The notes beneath the pieces are model-generated. The model searched no databases. It saw nothing but the letters and a program-made list of their open reading frames with translations, and had not been told where the DNA came from. The translations under genes were made by a program, and so were the position numbers. Positions 11,052-22,770 of a stretch of DNA of 64,000 nt are shown in pieces (the stretch's first letter is position 1; each line of letters opens with the position of its first letter). Source of the DNA: Adenophora triphylla var. japonica (taxonomy: Eukaryota; Streptophyta; Magnoliopsida; Asterales; Campanulaceae); contig JAFEMH010000744.1 of the NCBI GenBank assembly GCA_022495995.1, positions 372,001 through 436,000 on the forward strand. The letters are read 5' to 3'.

Positions 11052-12406
11052 ATGGACATGAGGCCACCTCGAACCCAGACAGAGGTCAAAAGCTTTATGG
11101 GTAAATTACAGTACATCAGCCATTTTGTCAACCAGCTGACTACCATGTGCGAGCCCATCTTCAAGCTCATGAAGAAGAATGCAGACACAAAATGGACTGA
11201 GGAATGCCAGGATGCCTTTGACCAAATCAAGGCGTACCTAGTACATCCCCCGGTGCTATGCCCCCCACATGGACAGAAACCTCTTCTGCTCTATCTCACT
11301 GTCACTGATACGACAGTTGGGGCTATGCTGGCTCAGGAGAAGAAGGACTCTCAGGTAGAAAACGCCATTTACTTTGTCAGCCGGAAGTTGCAAGGAAGTG
11401 AGCTCAATTACTCGGCGTGCAAAAAGACTTGTGCAGGACCGATTTGGGTAGTCGGTAAGCTGAAGCATTACATGCAAGCCCACTCTGTGAACTTGGTCTC
11501 GAAAATGGACCCTATCATGTACATCTTCGACAAGCCTTCCCTTTCGATGCGTCTAGCAAAGTGGTCGTTCTTCTTGGCTGAGTATGACATCAACTATGTG
11601 ACGAGAAAGGCAATCAAGGGTCAAGCTCTGTCAGACCATCTGGCAAACTTCCCTAGCAATGAGGACCGTGGGCCCGAACCCCAATTCCCAGATGAAGGGA
11701 TCTTCATAGTTAAGACTGAGAACCGATGGCAGCTATTCTTTGACAGAGCTGCTAACAAGAGAGGAAACGGCGTAGGAATGCTACTGGTCGATCCGAAAGG
11801 TGAGCACACACCAACAACCATCAAGTTGAACTTTCCTGCCACGAATAATGCCGCAGAGTATGAAGCTTGCATTGCTGGTTTAGAAGCTGCCTTAGAAAGG
11901 AATGTCAAGGAGCTCGAGGTCTATGGAGACTTAGCCCTGATCATCAACCAGGTCTCCAACAAGTGGAAGACTGTGGATCCTAACCTTCAAAGGTATCATG
12001 CTTGCATGGAAGAGTTGACTGAGCAGTTCAGAGAAGTAACCTTCCATTACCTGCCAAGGGGCAAGAACAGATTCGCAGATGCCTTAGCTACTCTAGCCTC
12101 ATTGGTAGAGATCCATGAGGGAAAGGCGATAAAACCATTCAGAGTGGGTAGAAGAGAAGCCCCGGCTTTCTGTTATGAAATAGACTTGGGACCTGAGCCT
12201 GTCAAAGAACCCTGGTACAGTCAGATTTATCATTTCCTCAAGGATCGGGAGTCAGCTTTCAGAGATGAAGAAGGTAGGCCAAGGGAAGGCATCAAATCCA
12301 AGAGCTTACAAGCCCTGAAATGGTTGGCCTCTCACTATGTCATCCTAGGGGGCGATCTGTACAAGAAACGGTACCAGGGACCACTCCTCTTATGCGTCAC
12401 CAAATA
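11052..12406 (+). pseudogene. Element A connection, RNase H and archaeal-type RNase H domains
   Basis: An open frame of 451 codons. The first part (VKSFMGKLQYISHFVNQ; GAMLAQEKKDSQ; YFVSRKLQGSELNY) is the Ty3/Gypsy RNase H. The second (WQLFFDRAANKRGNGVGMLL, about 11725; TNNAAEYEACIAGLEAAL, about 11842; VYGDLALIINQ, about 11917) is the additional archaeal-type RNase H characteristic of Tat elements. The first catalytic Asp is kept, but the usual FDG is FDR here. The frame ends at TAA 12404-12406, where element B continues into integrase. Confidence 0.88.
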
Positions 12407-13483
12407 AAGGGCAAGAGAGTTAATGACCAAAGTCCACAATGGTCCCTGCGGTCCTCATATGAATGCCAGAATGTTGATGCAAGTAATCCTCAGAATGGGC
12501 TATTACTGGATTTCCATGGAAACAGACTGTGTTTAGCATGTCCGAGCGTGCGAAAAATGCCAACGGTTTGCCAACCTCAATCATCTTCCGCCTCATGACC
12601 TGTACTGCATGACGACTCCTTGGCCGTTTGCAACTTGGGGTATTGACGTGATAGGGAAGATAGCCCCGGCCGAAAGCAATGGGCATGAATTTGTGCTAGT
12701 GGCGGTCGACTACTTCACAAAGTGGGTAGAAGCCAAGTCCTACAAGGTTCTCACTTCCAAGAAGGTGGCCCAGTTTGTCAAAGAAAATATCATGTACAAT
12801 ACGGGGTGCCCAATGAGGTCATTTCAGATAATGGGTCGCACTTTGAAGGGGACTGCGATAGATTGCTGTCAGAATTCAGAATCACTCGCCACAAATCGTC
12901 CCCGTACAGACCTCAGACCAATGGAGCAGTAGAAGCTGCCAATAAGACGCTCGAGCGGATTATCCGAAAAATGGCCACCCGTGGTCGTGACTGGCCTGAA
13001 AAGCTGCATCTGGCACTCTGGGGCTACAGAACGTCTGTCAGAACAGCCACGGGAGAAACTCCCTTTGCCCTAACTTACGGGATGGAAGCAGTGTTGCCAG
13101 TAGAGTTAGAAATCCCGTCACTAAGGGTCCTCCTGGAAAACAGTGTCAATGAAGTAGAGTGGCTGCGCAGCCGGCACGATGAATTGGCTCTGCTTGATGA
13201 AAGAAGGCTAAAAGCCATAGAGCACACCCGAGCTTACTAGAGGCGAATGGCCAGGGCATTCGACAAAAAGGTCAAGGCCAGGGACATCAAAGAGGGTGAC
13301 CTAGTACTGAAAGTGAAGCCCCCCACCAGAGACAACCCTCTGGGAAAGTGGGAACCCGTTTGGATTGACCCGTATGTGGTGTAGAAAATACTCTCGGGAG
13401 GAGCGATAAAGCTTGCGGACCTGGACGGCAATCCATTTGTCCACCCAATCAACGGTGATAAGCCCCGCAAGTATTATGTCTAA
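12407..13483 (+). pseudogene. Element A integrase, broken
   Basis: An HHCC zinc finger (VHNGPCGPHMN, then CEKCQRF), a DDE core (ATWGIDVIG at about 12633; VISDNGSHFEG at about 12816 after a frameshift near 12804; NGAVEAANKTL at about 12919) and a C-terminal region ending PRKYYV at the stop (13481-13483). In-frame stops lie at 12535-12537, 13238-13240 and 13382-13384; each is TAG where the related codon is CAG or CAA. Integrase would join element ends to the host chromosome; this copy cannot. Confidence 0.88.
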
Positions 13484-14061
13484 AAAAAAGAAAAAAATAT
13501 ATAAAATAAAAAAAAGAAAAAAGGAAAAGAAAAGAAAAAAAATACATAGTGCAAAAAGAGAGATGCCCAGCTAGGCTAAAAACCCCAAAAAGGGCGGTCT
13601 AGGCAAAATACGAGGGTTGTACATAAAAAAAAGAAAAAAAAAGAAAAATTTTAGTGCAAAAAGAGTAATGCCCAGCTAGGCTGAAAACCCAAAAAGGACG
13701 GTCTAAGCAAAAGACAGGGTTGCACATAAAAAAACCAACAAACAAAAATCCCGATAGTTCACCAGAATGAACTACGAAGACCTGAGCCCCTTAGTCTTTT
13801 TTGTAAAAGGGGAACGTAGGTAGCTAGAAATGGTTCGGTCTAAATAATAAATAAGACATTCAAAGTTTCCATGAAATGTGTCTTATAAATTTCTAAGATG
13901 ATATCTCATGTTAATTACAAATCAAAAACTTTTTGATGAGTTCAAGCACGGTCTACTCTTGACTCTGCTAACCTGCTACAAAGATTAAAACATACAATAA
14001 AAGACCTAATAATCTTCTGTGTTTGCAAAATGGCAATAAGGGAATCCTAGGAATAGATCTC
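13484..14061 (+). other. Element A post-integrase non-coding region with hairpin elements
   Basis: There is no gene here. After A-rich tracts, a ~75-nt unit occurs twice (13549-13623 and 13654-13726). It starts gtgcaa, contains gcccagctaggc, ends ttgyac and folds on itself. A nested hairpin follows: ctacg (13772-13776) with cgtag (13815-13819), enclosing cccctt (13787-13792) with aagggg (13807-13812). The same elements occur at the same place in element B (27028-27192) and, inverted, in element C (34544-35097). Confidence 0.7.
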
Positions 14062-15563
14062 TCAGTTGTCATTCACTGAGACTTCCTTGTTCTTCTTCCC
14101 TTTACCTCGACCCCGTCGAGTGTTCTTCCTCTTCTTGTCTATGATGTCGATCTCCCTCATCCCAATCTCAGGTATCCTCACTGGAGCCTCCACCAAACCC
14201 GTGTCAATAAGTGCCTTCTCAATCCTGGCACGAGCTCGTACCTCCTCCCTCTGAGCCTCAGTAAGGGGAGCGACTCCTGATAGCCTCTCATATCGGGTTT
14301 CCGTGTCCCTAATAAGATCACCCGATTGGTCATGGGAGCTAGCCTTGGCCTCAGTCTCCCTCAAAGTCCTGCTCGAGTCACAGTCATCCCTCAATAAAGC
14401 CTGACGTCTCTCTCCCAAAATGACCTGAGTCGCCCCCATCTCCCTCTTATACCAGTCCAAGTAGGTCGTGGTCAGGATAGTACTCTTCCTGCTCTTGAGA
14501 ATAGCCCTGGGTGGGAAAGTGGCATATGTCCACGCTCTCGAGAAAAATGAGAAGTGGGCTGGGTCCCTCATGTCAAAAGGCACTACCTCCACGGTACTGA
14601 TGTCCTTCCAATCATCCAGAGGCTCCTGTAAGATCCCAAACTGCTTGGACACTAAGCAAGGGATGTAGAAGGACGACAGAGACAGCCCGGAACCCTCACT
14701 ACATAGGACTCCTGAAATGTCCTATGAGTCTGCAGCCTCTAGTGAGGCACCCACCAGTGAATGTCCGAGGTGGACAACCTAGCCATCATCAGCTCCCAGC
14801 TACCCTGGTCCTGTTACCTAGGTGCACCCCTCCGAGAAATCACCTAAGGGCACTGAGTAGGAGAAGCCCCCGATAAAGCCCCAAGCCTCTCCTGTAACCA
14901 TAAAGTCAGCACCGCTGGGCTCCCAGACCTCATGAAATGGTCTCCCCTAGCCATCCTGTCAATGCCATGCAGAGTCTCGCCCAAAACCAGCGGAAAAATA
15001 TCCTTCCCAGCCCTGCAGTCTCTAACCATGTCCAAAAGGCCACCATGGCAGACCCCTAAGGACTCGGCAGTGAACAAAAATGAGAACACGCAGAGGATAA
15101 AGGCATCCATAGCCACCGGGGTCGCAGCCGTATCCGGAGACCCAAACCTGCCAGGAATATCAGAAATGTCAATCCTGTCAGGGGCTACCATCATCCCCTC
15201 GGCCCCTTCCAGAGAGATTTGTAGAAAAGATGCCAACTTTACAGTCACCGGCACGTCTCTGGTCAGAGGAATCGAAACAACTTCAATTTTTGGACCCCCA
15301 ATTAATTCCCGAAAGTCTTCAAAGGTTGGGGCGAGTTCGTTGTAAGAAAAGCAGTAAACATGTCTCCGGACGTCCCAAAACCTCGCTGCGGCTCTCAAAA
15401 GGTCCCAATCGGGCGGGAGATCCTTCAAATGCCATAAAGACTTGATCTTGAAGGTGGTATCGAACAACCCCTTATGAGATTGGAAGTTGTGTCTCATCCA
15501 AGATTGAAGATCGGACAGAAAACGATCTCTTTTCCCCTTTTGCAATCTGATTGGTTTCTCCAT
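14062..15563 (-). pseudogene. Element A antisense ORF (DUF7745 / plant-mobile-domain-like), broken
   Basis: Encoded against gag-pol, starting at 15563 (MEKPIRLQKGKRDRFLSDLQ). The N-terminal part (to 14844) has WDLLRAAARFWDVRRHVY and FSYNELAPTFEDFRELIGGP, the hallmark of a plant domain that replaces the 'amount/mobile' segment in Tat elements; I read it as DUF7745/PMD-like from memory, not by search. Sequence between 14844 and 14652 is frameshifted or stopped. The C-terminal part (14652-14062) ends in a basic tail, KKRKNTRRGRGKGKKNKE, resembling a nuclear localisation signal. A homologue is at 27435-28932 in element B. Function of these antisense proteins is unknown. Confidence 0.7.
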
Positions 15564-16095
15564 TGACAGTGATCAAAGTTGATGATTTTTGGTCATAAAT
15601 GTGCTCTGGGATCAGTTGAGACAAGTCTAGGGTGAAAATGAAATGAAAAGGCTCTCCCTTGATTTTATTTGAAAAAAAACCATTTCAGACAAGACTTCCA
15701 GCCGCACGGCTTCTTTTGTCCAGGACCTGGCCGGACGGCCTCATTTGCTTCTGCAGAAAAAATCTGCAACAGCCAAAGCTGCTGCCCAAGTGGAGTTCTC
15801 ACCCCACTTTCTCAACAAAACCTGCATAAAAACATGTTCAAACACCATTAATACAATCACATGTCATCACAAGCCATTTTGGACCCATTTCCGCCCCATT
15901 TCCAAGCAAAAAAGCTGCCCCGAGGCTCAAGTGATATGCAAAAACATAAAGCATAGATAAGAAAAGCAAATAAAAGATTAATACATTGTCTTCGCCTCCT
16001 TGGCGCCCAAATAAAACGAAAAATTAACAAATTGCGCATAAAATTGTTCATTGTTTGTTTCTCTCCTTCTCCTAGGTCAACCTAAGGAACCCTAA
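15564..16095. promoter_or_regulatory. Presumed promoter side of the element A antisense ORF
   Basis: Non-coding. Two GC-rich dyads, gccgcacggc (15701-15710) and ggccggacggcc (15729-15740), lie 140-180 bp upstream of the antisense ATG. The first is identical to a dyad found twice just upstream of the TATA box in the element A 3' LTR (17569-17578 and, minus one base, 17540-17548). No clear TATA was chosen. The rest (15760-16095) is ordinary non-coding sequence shared with element C at 33200-33450 (complement). Confidence 0.45.
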
Positions 16096-16099
16096 GCCT

Positions 16100-16495
16100 C
16101 TATCTCCTCGATAGTGAAGTACGCTTCAGTTTCTCTAAGCTTTAGCAACCTCTATCCCATAGATAGTGAAGTCCGCTTAAGTTTTCCAACTCTAGCTACC
16201 TCTATCCCATAGATAGTGAAGTAGGCTTCAATTTCTCCAAACTTTAGCTACCTCTATAACGTAGATAGTGAAGTATACTTCAGTTTCTCCAAACTTTAGC
16301 TACCTCTATCCCGTAGATAGTGAAGTACGCTTCAGTTTCTCTAAGCTTTAGCTACCTCTATCTCCTAGATAGTGAAGTATGCTTCAGTTTCCCAAACTTT
16401 AGCTACCTCTATCTCCTAGATAGTGAAGTACGATTCAGTTTCCCAAACTTTAGCTACCTCTATATCCTCGATAGCGACGTAAGCTTTAGTTTCAT
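16100..16495. repeat. Element A ~52-bp minisatellite
   Basis: Eight copies of a 51-52-bp unit (for example gatagtgaag at about 16110, 16162, 16212, 16264, 16315, 16367, 16418, 16469). Each unit carries an inverted pair of the form ctatc ... gatag, separated by a short loop. Remnants of the same unit are seen in element C near 33040-33125 (complement). Confidence 0.85.
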
Positions 16496-16650
16496 CAGGT
16501 GACAACCTCCATTAATTGTCAAATCAGGTGACAACCTCCATTAATTGTCAAATCAGGTGACAACATCCATTAATTGTCAAATCAGGTGACAACCTCCATT
16601 AATTGTCAAATCAGGTGACAACCTCCATTAATTGCCAATCAGGTGACTCC
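16496..16650. repeat. Element A 29-bp tandem repeat
   Basis: Five consecutive copies of a unit beginning tcaggtgacaacctccatta, nearly identical to one another, followed by a decayed sixth. It directly follows the 52-bp minisatellite. Confidence 0.9.
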
Positions 16651-17320
16651 TCCATGAATCGTTAAAACCTCAAGGATCCTAGACATTGTTCCTAACTATC
16701 TAGTGAGACTTGAACTACAACCAAGGCTTGAATCCATCGGGATACGTAGGTAGCCTTTCATAAAGGTCCAGCCATCCGACCACATTGGTCACCCTTTTCA
16801 TTCATCACTCCTCAATAGTGCATGAGCCTTTCATAAAGGTCCAGCCATCCGACCACAGTGGTCACCCTCTTCCTTCATTACTCCTCAGTGGTGAAGTAGC
16901 CCCTCATAAAGGTCCAGATATCCGACCACATTGGTCACTTCCTTCATCTGGCATATCCCCAGTAGGATCAGCCATTTGATCTCCTAGGTCACTTTCCTTC
17001 CATTTCCCTATGCAAGGGACCAGTTTCTCTTCGCCATTCCCCAGTAGATCCCGAACTACGACCTGGCTTGATTCCTCCGGGATACGTAGGTAGCCTACTT
17101 TAGGTTCAGCCAATTCGTCACCTATGACACCTCTTTCCCCAGCGGATCTTTTCCGAACTACGATCTGGCTTGTTTCCCACCCGGGATACGTAGGTAGCCT
17201 TCCAAAGGTTCAGCCACTCGACCACCTTGGTCACCCAATCCGTCTCGGCAGTTCGCCAGATTGGATCCTTTTTTATCGACAACCCCACTCGCCTTGCAAG
17301 TGACGTTGCCGAGGGGCTTC
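16651..17320 (+). other. Element A 3' non-coding region with repeated gatacgtaggtagcc motif and polypurine tract
   Basis: No gene. Three copies of gatacgtaggtagcc (16741, 17081, 17185) each follow a segment such as gaactac-gaYctggcttg, so ctac(g) and (c)gtag arms flank a loop. Between them lie units of ccgaccacattggtcacc type. The LTR-proximal purine tract (about 17309-17318, gccgaggggc) would prime plus-strand synthesis; the matching position in B is 45871-45880. Confidence 0.65.
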
Positions 17321-19094
17321 TATAAGTACCGAAACCTGGCTCATGCCTTTCGGTTAAGTTTTCCGGCAATTCCCCGGACTTTCCTAAAGTTCAGGGGTAA
17401 TTTGGGAACTTTCCCAAACCTTCCAAGGGGTGAAGAACTTGCTAGGAATTAAAATTCCACGTAGTCCCTTGCTGGAAAGAACTTCTAGAATGCCACCTTG
17501 CATGATTCTAGAAACATGCTGAGTCATTAAAGGATAAGACCGCACGGCTTCATTAGCAAGTGGTTAATGCCGCACGGCTTCATTAAGAAGCATAAATCTG
17601 CCTATAAATAGAGGCCTCCTCTATTCATTTTGATATATAATTTTTGCACTGTTACTCTGCCAAAATAGAACCACGAGTTTTCAGAAAGCAAAACCCTCTC
17701 AAAATTACCTCCCTCCTCTCCAAAATTCCTCCAAAGTCACTCCTTCCTTAGGAAAGCTTCAAGGGAGATAGAGGAACACCACCATTGATAACCTCTCCTC
17801 CTTTCCTCTTTAAAATATACTTGCCATCTTGTTATATTGCTTACTTGCTTTCCATATTGCCATTTTATTGCTATTTATGTGATTTATTGCCATAAAGATC
17901 AAGTCTTTACTATGTAGATCATAATACCCCCCATTCCCCTATCACATAGGATTCATGGAGAATCCATCCCAAGGATGAACAATAAGACCACAAATGGCTT
18001 GTTCTAGGGTGGATCTCTCACATGATGATGTGAAAATGTCATCTTTTTCATATAAAAATGTCATCTTTACATTAAAAATGTCATCTTTACTTACATAAAT
18101 GTCATCCCCTTCCCATAGACCTTGCTTCCAAGGATTGTCCACCTAAATGGTTCTTAAAGGACATAGGAAAGCCATAAAGGTCCTCCCTTTACATTCCTAG
18201 TCTTAGCTTGCATAGTGTTCCTTACACATGTTTGCATAAAAATGTCATCTTTACTTTAAAAATGCATTTCCCCATGTCCCTCATGGTTGGATCACTCTCC
18301 AAGGATTGCCTAGTGACCTTCTTAAGGCACAAAAAGGCATAGGATGAGTATAAAGATCCAATCTTTATACCCCTCCCCTTAGTCCCTTTGGTACTTGAAG
18401 CATCTCTTGGGGCGTAGCGGTGTAAATGTCATATCTTTACATCATTTCCTCCATATAAAGATGCCATAGTCGGATATCCCTTTAGAAACGGATGAACTAG
18501 AGCCCCTACATCTCCGATCATCACTTGAGACGAGCATAAATGTCCCTATCAAGCTCGAATCGTCTCAAGATGTAGGATTGATGGGCAAAGGTCCTTCCTT
18601 TCTAAAGAGTCTCATTCTTGGACTATAAAAAGAGGCGTCCCTATTCCGATCACATATGACCAAAGGTCACTTAATGATGATCGTAAGTCCAAGATGAGCA
18701 CGGGATCAAAGTCTCGAATATATCAAAATCCAAGGAATCCTGAGCGATAACCAACTCCTGGTTTATACGTTCAGAAGACTACTTGGCACATTCCCCCCTT
18801 TTATCAAATCATATCCCACACACGAAAGCACAAAGGCAAGCACGAAAGTTGGATCTTGGAAGACTTGCTTCGGCAAGGCTCCTTGGGAACGCCAAACGTT
18901 CTTCCCAAGGGGTAACTTAGCCTCCGGACCCTAATCCTTTTTTTCAAAGTTTTGAGGAAATCAAAATGGCGTGGCGACTCCATTTTTCAATTTAAACCGG
19001 ATGTCTTCAAACCGATGTGAAAGCGGTGACCCCTTACACGGGAAAGCGGTTCAACACACAAAAAAGTGCCGCAATCTTGGGCACCACATTCACA
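17321..19094 (+). repeat. Element A 3' LTR
   Basis: The start is TATAAGTACC, where related LTRs have TGTAAGTACC (element C 41293 complement; element B 45886), so the terminal TG is mutated to TA. The end is cattcaca at 19094. A TATA box lies at 17603-17610 (ctataaatagagg), with two GC-rich dyads 25-60 bp upstream (17540-17548, 17569-17578). Short units containing aaatgtcatcttt recur between 18030 and 18260. There is no coding content. The last ~180 bp match the 5' LTR remnant at 1025-1202. Confidence 0.85.
17601..17614 (+). promoter_or_regulatory. TATA box of the element A LTR promoter
   Basis: The segment cctataaatagagg is a good plant TATA box. The same box is found in the element C LTRs (complement of about 30808-30821 and 41000-41013) at the same distance from the LTR start, and drives the genomic transcript in such elements. 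Confidence 0.7.
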
Positions 19095-20198
19095 CTACTC
19101 AGGGAGATTCCACAGACTATGACATTCGTTTACAGAAACGATCAACTGGGACAGCAGCCAGTTACATGGGCAGATGTTCGGGAAGCCGTGTACTCACCTT
19201 CCGACGTACCCGCCACTCAGCTAAAGCAGAAGAAAAAGCTCTCCCCGATGGAAGTTTATCTAGACTGCCGCATACAGTTCAAGGAAGCACTGGCTATTCT
19301 CACGTGGGAAGAAACACAGGCGCTAACTCTCGACGTAGGCTCTACTGCAAGAGAGCTGATCTGGGCTAAAAGTGGAGGAAAATTAGCAAACCATGAATAT
19401 CGCCTAACCCAACTCCAGAATGCCCTGAGCATGCTCAGCAAGAAGGAAAGAAGTGCGGTATACCGTGAAGAGATCAAAGAGACTGTTCGCTTGAACCAAG
19501 AACTCTCTAACCTCCCCCGGAGGGTCAGCAATGCGCAGTTCAGTTCTGGCAACCACTGTTGCGCACTGACATTCGAACAGCTGCGGCAAACCATAGACTC
19601 CCTCCCCGCGGAGGCACCCAAGCCAGTATCCTGGGACAGAATCCGGAAAGCTGCCGAAGCTCCCGGGAATGCATCTACAGTCAACGAATTGAGAGAAGAC
19701 ATATGGCCCTATGCTTCGAGGAATCCTCCTCTGACTATGGCTCAGCTCAGAGCGACCTGTTCAGAAGGGACCAAACCTGATGTCAGCGTCCTGACCCGAT
19801 CGGGTCAAATCCATGCATTACCACCCAAGGCCACTAAAAAGCCAACGGAGCCAGAACCGCAACCCGGCCTGCCCGAAGACACAAGTTCCGTGAAGGAGGA
19901 CCCGATCCTCACTCAGCTCAAGCAGACCCAGGCGAACATTTCCCTTTGGTCCCTGCTCACATCTTCATATCCTCACAAGCTCAAGCTAGAGGAAAGTTTG
20001 GCCCGCACCATGGTCCCCGTGGACGCAACCCCAGACGAAGTAATTCAGATGATCGGCAACATCCACTACGGCAACATCATCACCTTCACAGATTTGGACC
20101 TGCCAAAATTTGGGGCTGATCAAAATGAGCCGCTTTACATCACAGTCCAGCTGGACGAGCGTCGCCTTCCTCGCGTGTTAGTAGACGGAGGTTCCTGA
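19095..20198 (+). pseudogene. Element B pol N-terminal region including aspartic protease start
   Basis: Coding is open from the junction with element A to a TGA at 20196-20198. The first ~270 residues are Gln/Lys/Glu rich and not recognised as a named domain. The protease begins near 20130 with VQLDERRLPRVLVDGGS; the D-G-G-S active-site loop is at 20184-20195, and the codon after Ser is TGA where relatives have a sense codon. Protease would cut the polyprotein into parts. The region upstream of 19095 is separated by the whole of element A. Confidence 0.75.
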
Positions 20199-22193
20199 AT
20201 GAATGTCTTGCCCGCCAAGATGATGGACCTGCTTGACATCAAGCCCACAGATATGAAGCCTTCAGTCCACACTGTCAAGGCCTATGACTCCACTTCCCGC
20301 ACAGTTCTCGGGGTTGCTACTCTAAATATCTGGTTCGGCAAGCGGATGATCCCCACCGAATTCCAAGTGTTGGACATTCCTATCACTTTCACAGCCATCC
20401 TGGGGCGACCCTGGCTGCATCAAATGAATGGCGTGGCATCCACCCTTCACCAATGTATCAAGTTCATGCAAGGCAACGAGCTAACAACAGTCTACGGCGA
20501 CAGCGTCACCACCGAGGGGACCAGCACCAACGGCATTCCAGTGTTAGAGATCAAGCATGATGACGACATGGCATTAACTGGATTCACACTAGAGACCTCC
20601 AAGATCCAAATATGCAACATGGACCTTCCACTGTTTCGGGACAAAATCCCTCCCGCCATGAAGATGATGAAACTCATGAACTTCATCCCAGGACTGGGGC
20701 TCGGCAAAAGGTTACAAGGCCAACACCAAGTCATCGAAGTCAAGGACCACACTACAGTCCAGGGGCTCGGTTATGTGCCAACACCAGCTGATATCAAAGA
20801 AAACAAAAGGCTCGCCCGCACCAAGGCAGCATCCCGCAAAAGGGGAATCTCCAATGGCACACCCAACCTCCAACCTTATAGTTTCGACCTCGCTCATTAC
20901 TTCACTAAGGGAACCGACTGCAGAACTGAGGGGATCGACAAGGGAACTGACATCAGAACTGAGGGGACCGACAGCGGAACCGACAGCAGAACTGAGGGAA
21001 CCGACAGTGGAACTGATGAAGATGAGAAAGAAGCAGGGAAAGTCAGCACAGAGACTACAGAAAGGATGGAAAAACTAGCACGGGACCTCAAGCGTTTCAG
21101 AGGACTCAAAGCTAATCCGATAAGGGGAGCGTTCCTCGACGTCACAGCTCTACCTGGACCAATTGCCACCACAGTTCAGCATGAGTACACATTCAAAGGA
21201 ATCCCAGACATGGAAGAGCAGCTCGAGACACTCTTCACGGGAAACAGACTGTTCGGGTCAGCCGCCGAGGCCACATTCGAGACAGTAACTCCAAAGCAGA
21301 AGGAACCAGAATTCATAGAAGACGCTCTCAGTGGACCCGCTCTACAGAGTCTTTTTGAAGAAGTCATGGAGGTGCCAAACCTGATTGACCTGGGCTCCAA
21401 AAACAGCATGATCGCCATGATCGGGACAGCAGAAGCCAAGCCTCTCGACCCCCGAACCCTCATCAAGCATCCAGCAATGCCACTGAAAAACTGGGTAACT
21501 TTCACCGGACCAAGGGCAAGCCAGACAGAAATGGAAGACAAGCTGGGCCTACACCCACATCTCCCTAAACCCGGTCTCAAACCCTCTGAGTCAGTCCTTG
21601 TCAAAGTCCAGTCCTCTGAGTCGTCCAACGGCCTTACGCCGGAAGACTATGATAATGTAGCCAACAATGTATTTCCGTTCGCATTTAATGAAAAGTCTGA
21701 CCTTTCGGAGTATCCCCTCATTGCCACTTTAACAACTGATAAGTTAACAAACAACTTAAAAGACGTTAATAATGACTCACTTGATAAAGAAGCAGACACA
21801 CTAAATGAACAATACATTAAAGAAGTTCTCAAGCGTGTAGTAGACCAAGAGGACAATCGGGCCCAAGCTGCCGAAGAGGTTATGACTAAAGTGAACCTGG
21901 GGTCAATGCAAGAGCCTAAAGAAACACAAGTGGGCAGTTTCTTCGCCGGTGCAGAAAAAGAAGCCCTGATAAATCTCCTCAAAGAGTATGTTGATGTGTT
22001 CGCCTGGTCATATCAGGACATGCCAGGACTCGATCCCTCAATCGTGGAGCACAGAATTCCCCTGGATCCAGAATCCAAGCCTATCAAACAGAAATTGCGC
22101 AAGATCAAGCCAGAGTGGTCCTTGCAAGTGAAAGAAGAGATTGAGAAAATGCTCCGCGTTGGCTTCATCAGAGTAATTGAGTACCCGACCTGA
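20199..22193 (+). pseudogene. Element B protease end, G-patch-like segment, linker and RT start
   Basis: A 664-codon open frame. It starts with the rest of the protease (ILGRPWLH at about 20397 is the typical retropepsin C-terminal motif). A G-patch-like stretch follows (MMKLMNFIPGLGLGKRLQG, about 20665-20721), then a repeated acidic stretch with GTD and SRTEG units (20910-21020, built on ~24-bp DNA repeats). The conserved linker LTPEDYDNVANNVFPFA (about 21631) and the RT N-terminus (QKLRKIKPEWSLQVKEEIEK) come last. The TGA at 22192-22194 replaces a Trp codon that is TGG in element A. Confidence 0.8.
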
Positions 22194-22194
22194 C

Positions 22195-22770
22195 TCTCCA
22201 ACATCGTGACAGTCACCAAGGCCAATGGAAAGGTTAGATGCTGTGTGGATTTCCGAGATCTCAACAAGGCCAGCCCTAAAGATGATTTCCCACTGCCCAA
22301 CATCGACTTGCTAGTCGACACCACGACAAATTTCGAGGTAAAGTACTTCGTGGATGGGTTTGCCGGATACAATCAGATCAAAATGTCCGAGGAGGATCAA
22401 GCCAAGACTGCTTTCACCACCCCGTGGGGGACATATTGTTACACGATCATGCCGTTTGGTTTGAAAACGCTGGGGCTACTTACCAGCGGGCTGCAACAGT
22501 CCTCTTCCATGACATGATTCACAAGAAAATCGAAGTGTATGTCAACGACATGATCATCCACTCCAGAGAATCAGACATGCAGCACATGATAGATTTGAGA
22601 AAGTTCTTCAACAGACTCAGAAAGCACTCCATGAGATTGAACCCTGCAAAGTGCATCTTCGGCGTCAAGCGAGGCAAAGTACTGGGGTACATGGTTACAG
22701 AAAGAGGTATCGAAGCTGATCCCAAGAAAATCAAGGCCATCATCGACATGAAGCCGCCGCAGACACTGAC
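22195..22770 (+). pseudogene. Element B reverse transcriptase core, frameshifted, catalytic box altered
   Basis: It reads TVTKANGKVRCCVDFRDLNKASPKDDFPLP, FVDGFAGYNQIKMSEEDQAKTAF and TPWGTYCYTIMPFGLK, then shifts frame near 22470 before continuing in the frame of 22424-22770. The catalytic YVDD found in element A is YVND here (tat gtc aac gac, 22538-22549), an Asp-to-Asn change that would remove activity. The region ends at the S1 insertion, with the sequence resuming at 24586. Confidence 0.85.

Larger units (their letters stand above)
1021..19094 (+). mobile_element. Element A: Ty3/Gypsy (Tat-type) retrotransposon, decayed, nested in element B
   Basis: Order: remnant of the 5' LTR (1021-1202), primer-binding site, long leader, CACTA insertion, gag, RT, RNase H, a second (archaeal-type) RNase H, integrase, antisense ORF, minisatellite-rich 3' region, 3' LTR (17321-19094). 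The dual RNase H and the antisense ORF after integrase are hallmarks of the plant Tat lineage. The two LTR remnants match almost base for base over their last ~180 bp. The element interrupts element B coding sequence at 19095; the presumed TSD on that side is 'ctact' (19095-19099), but its partner lies outside the window. It is dead: several stops and frameshifts, and no protease domain. Confidence 0.85.
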
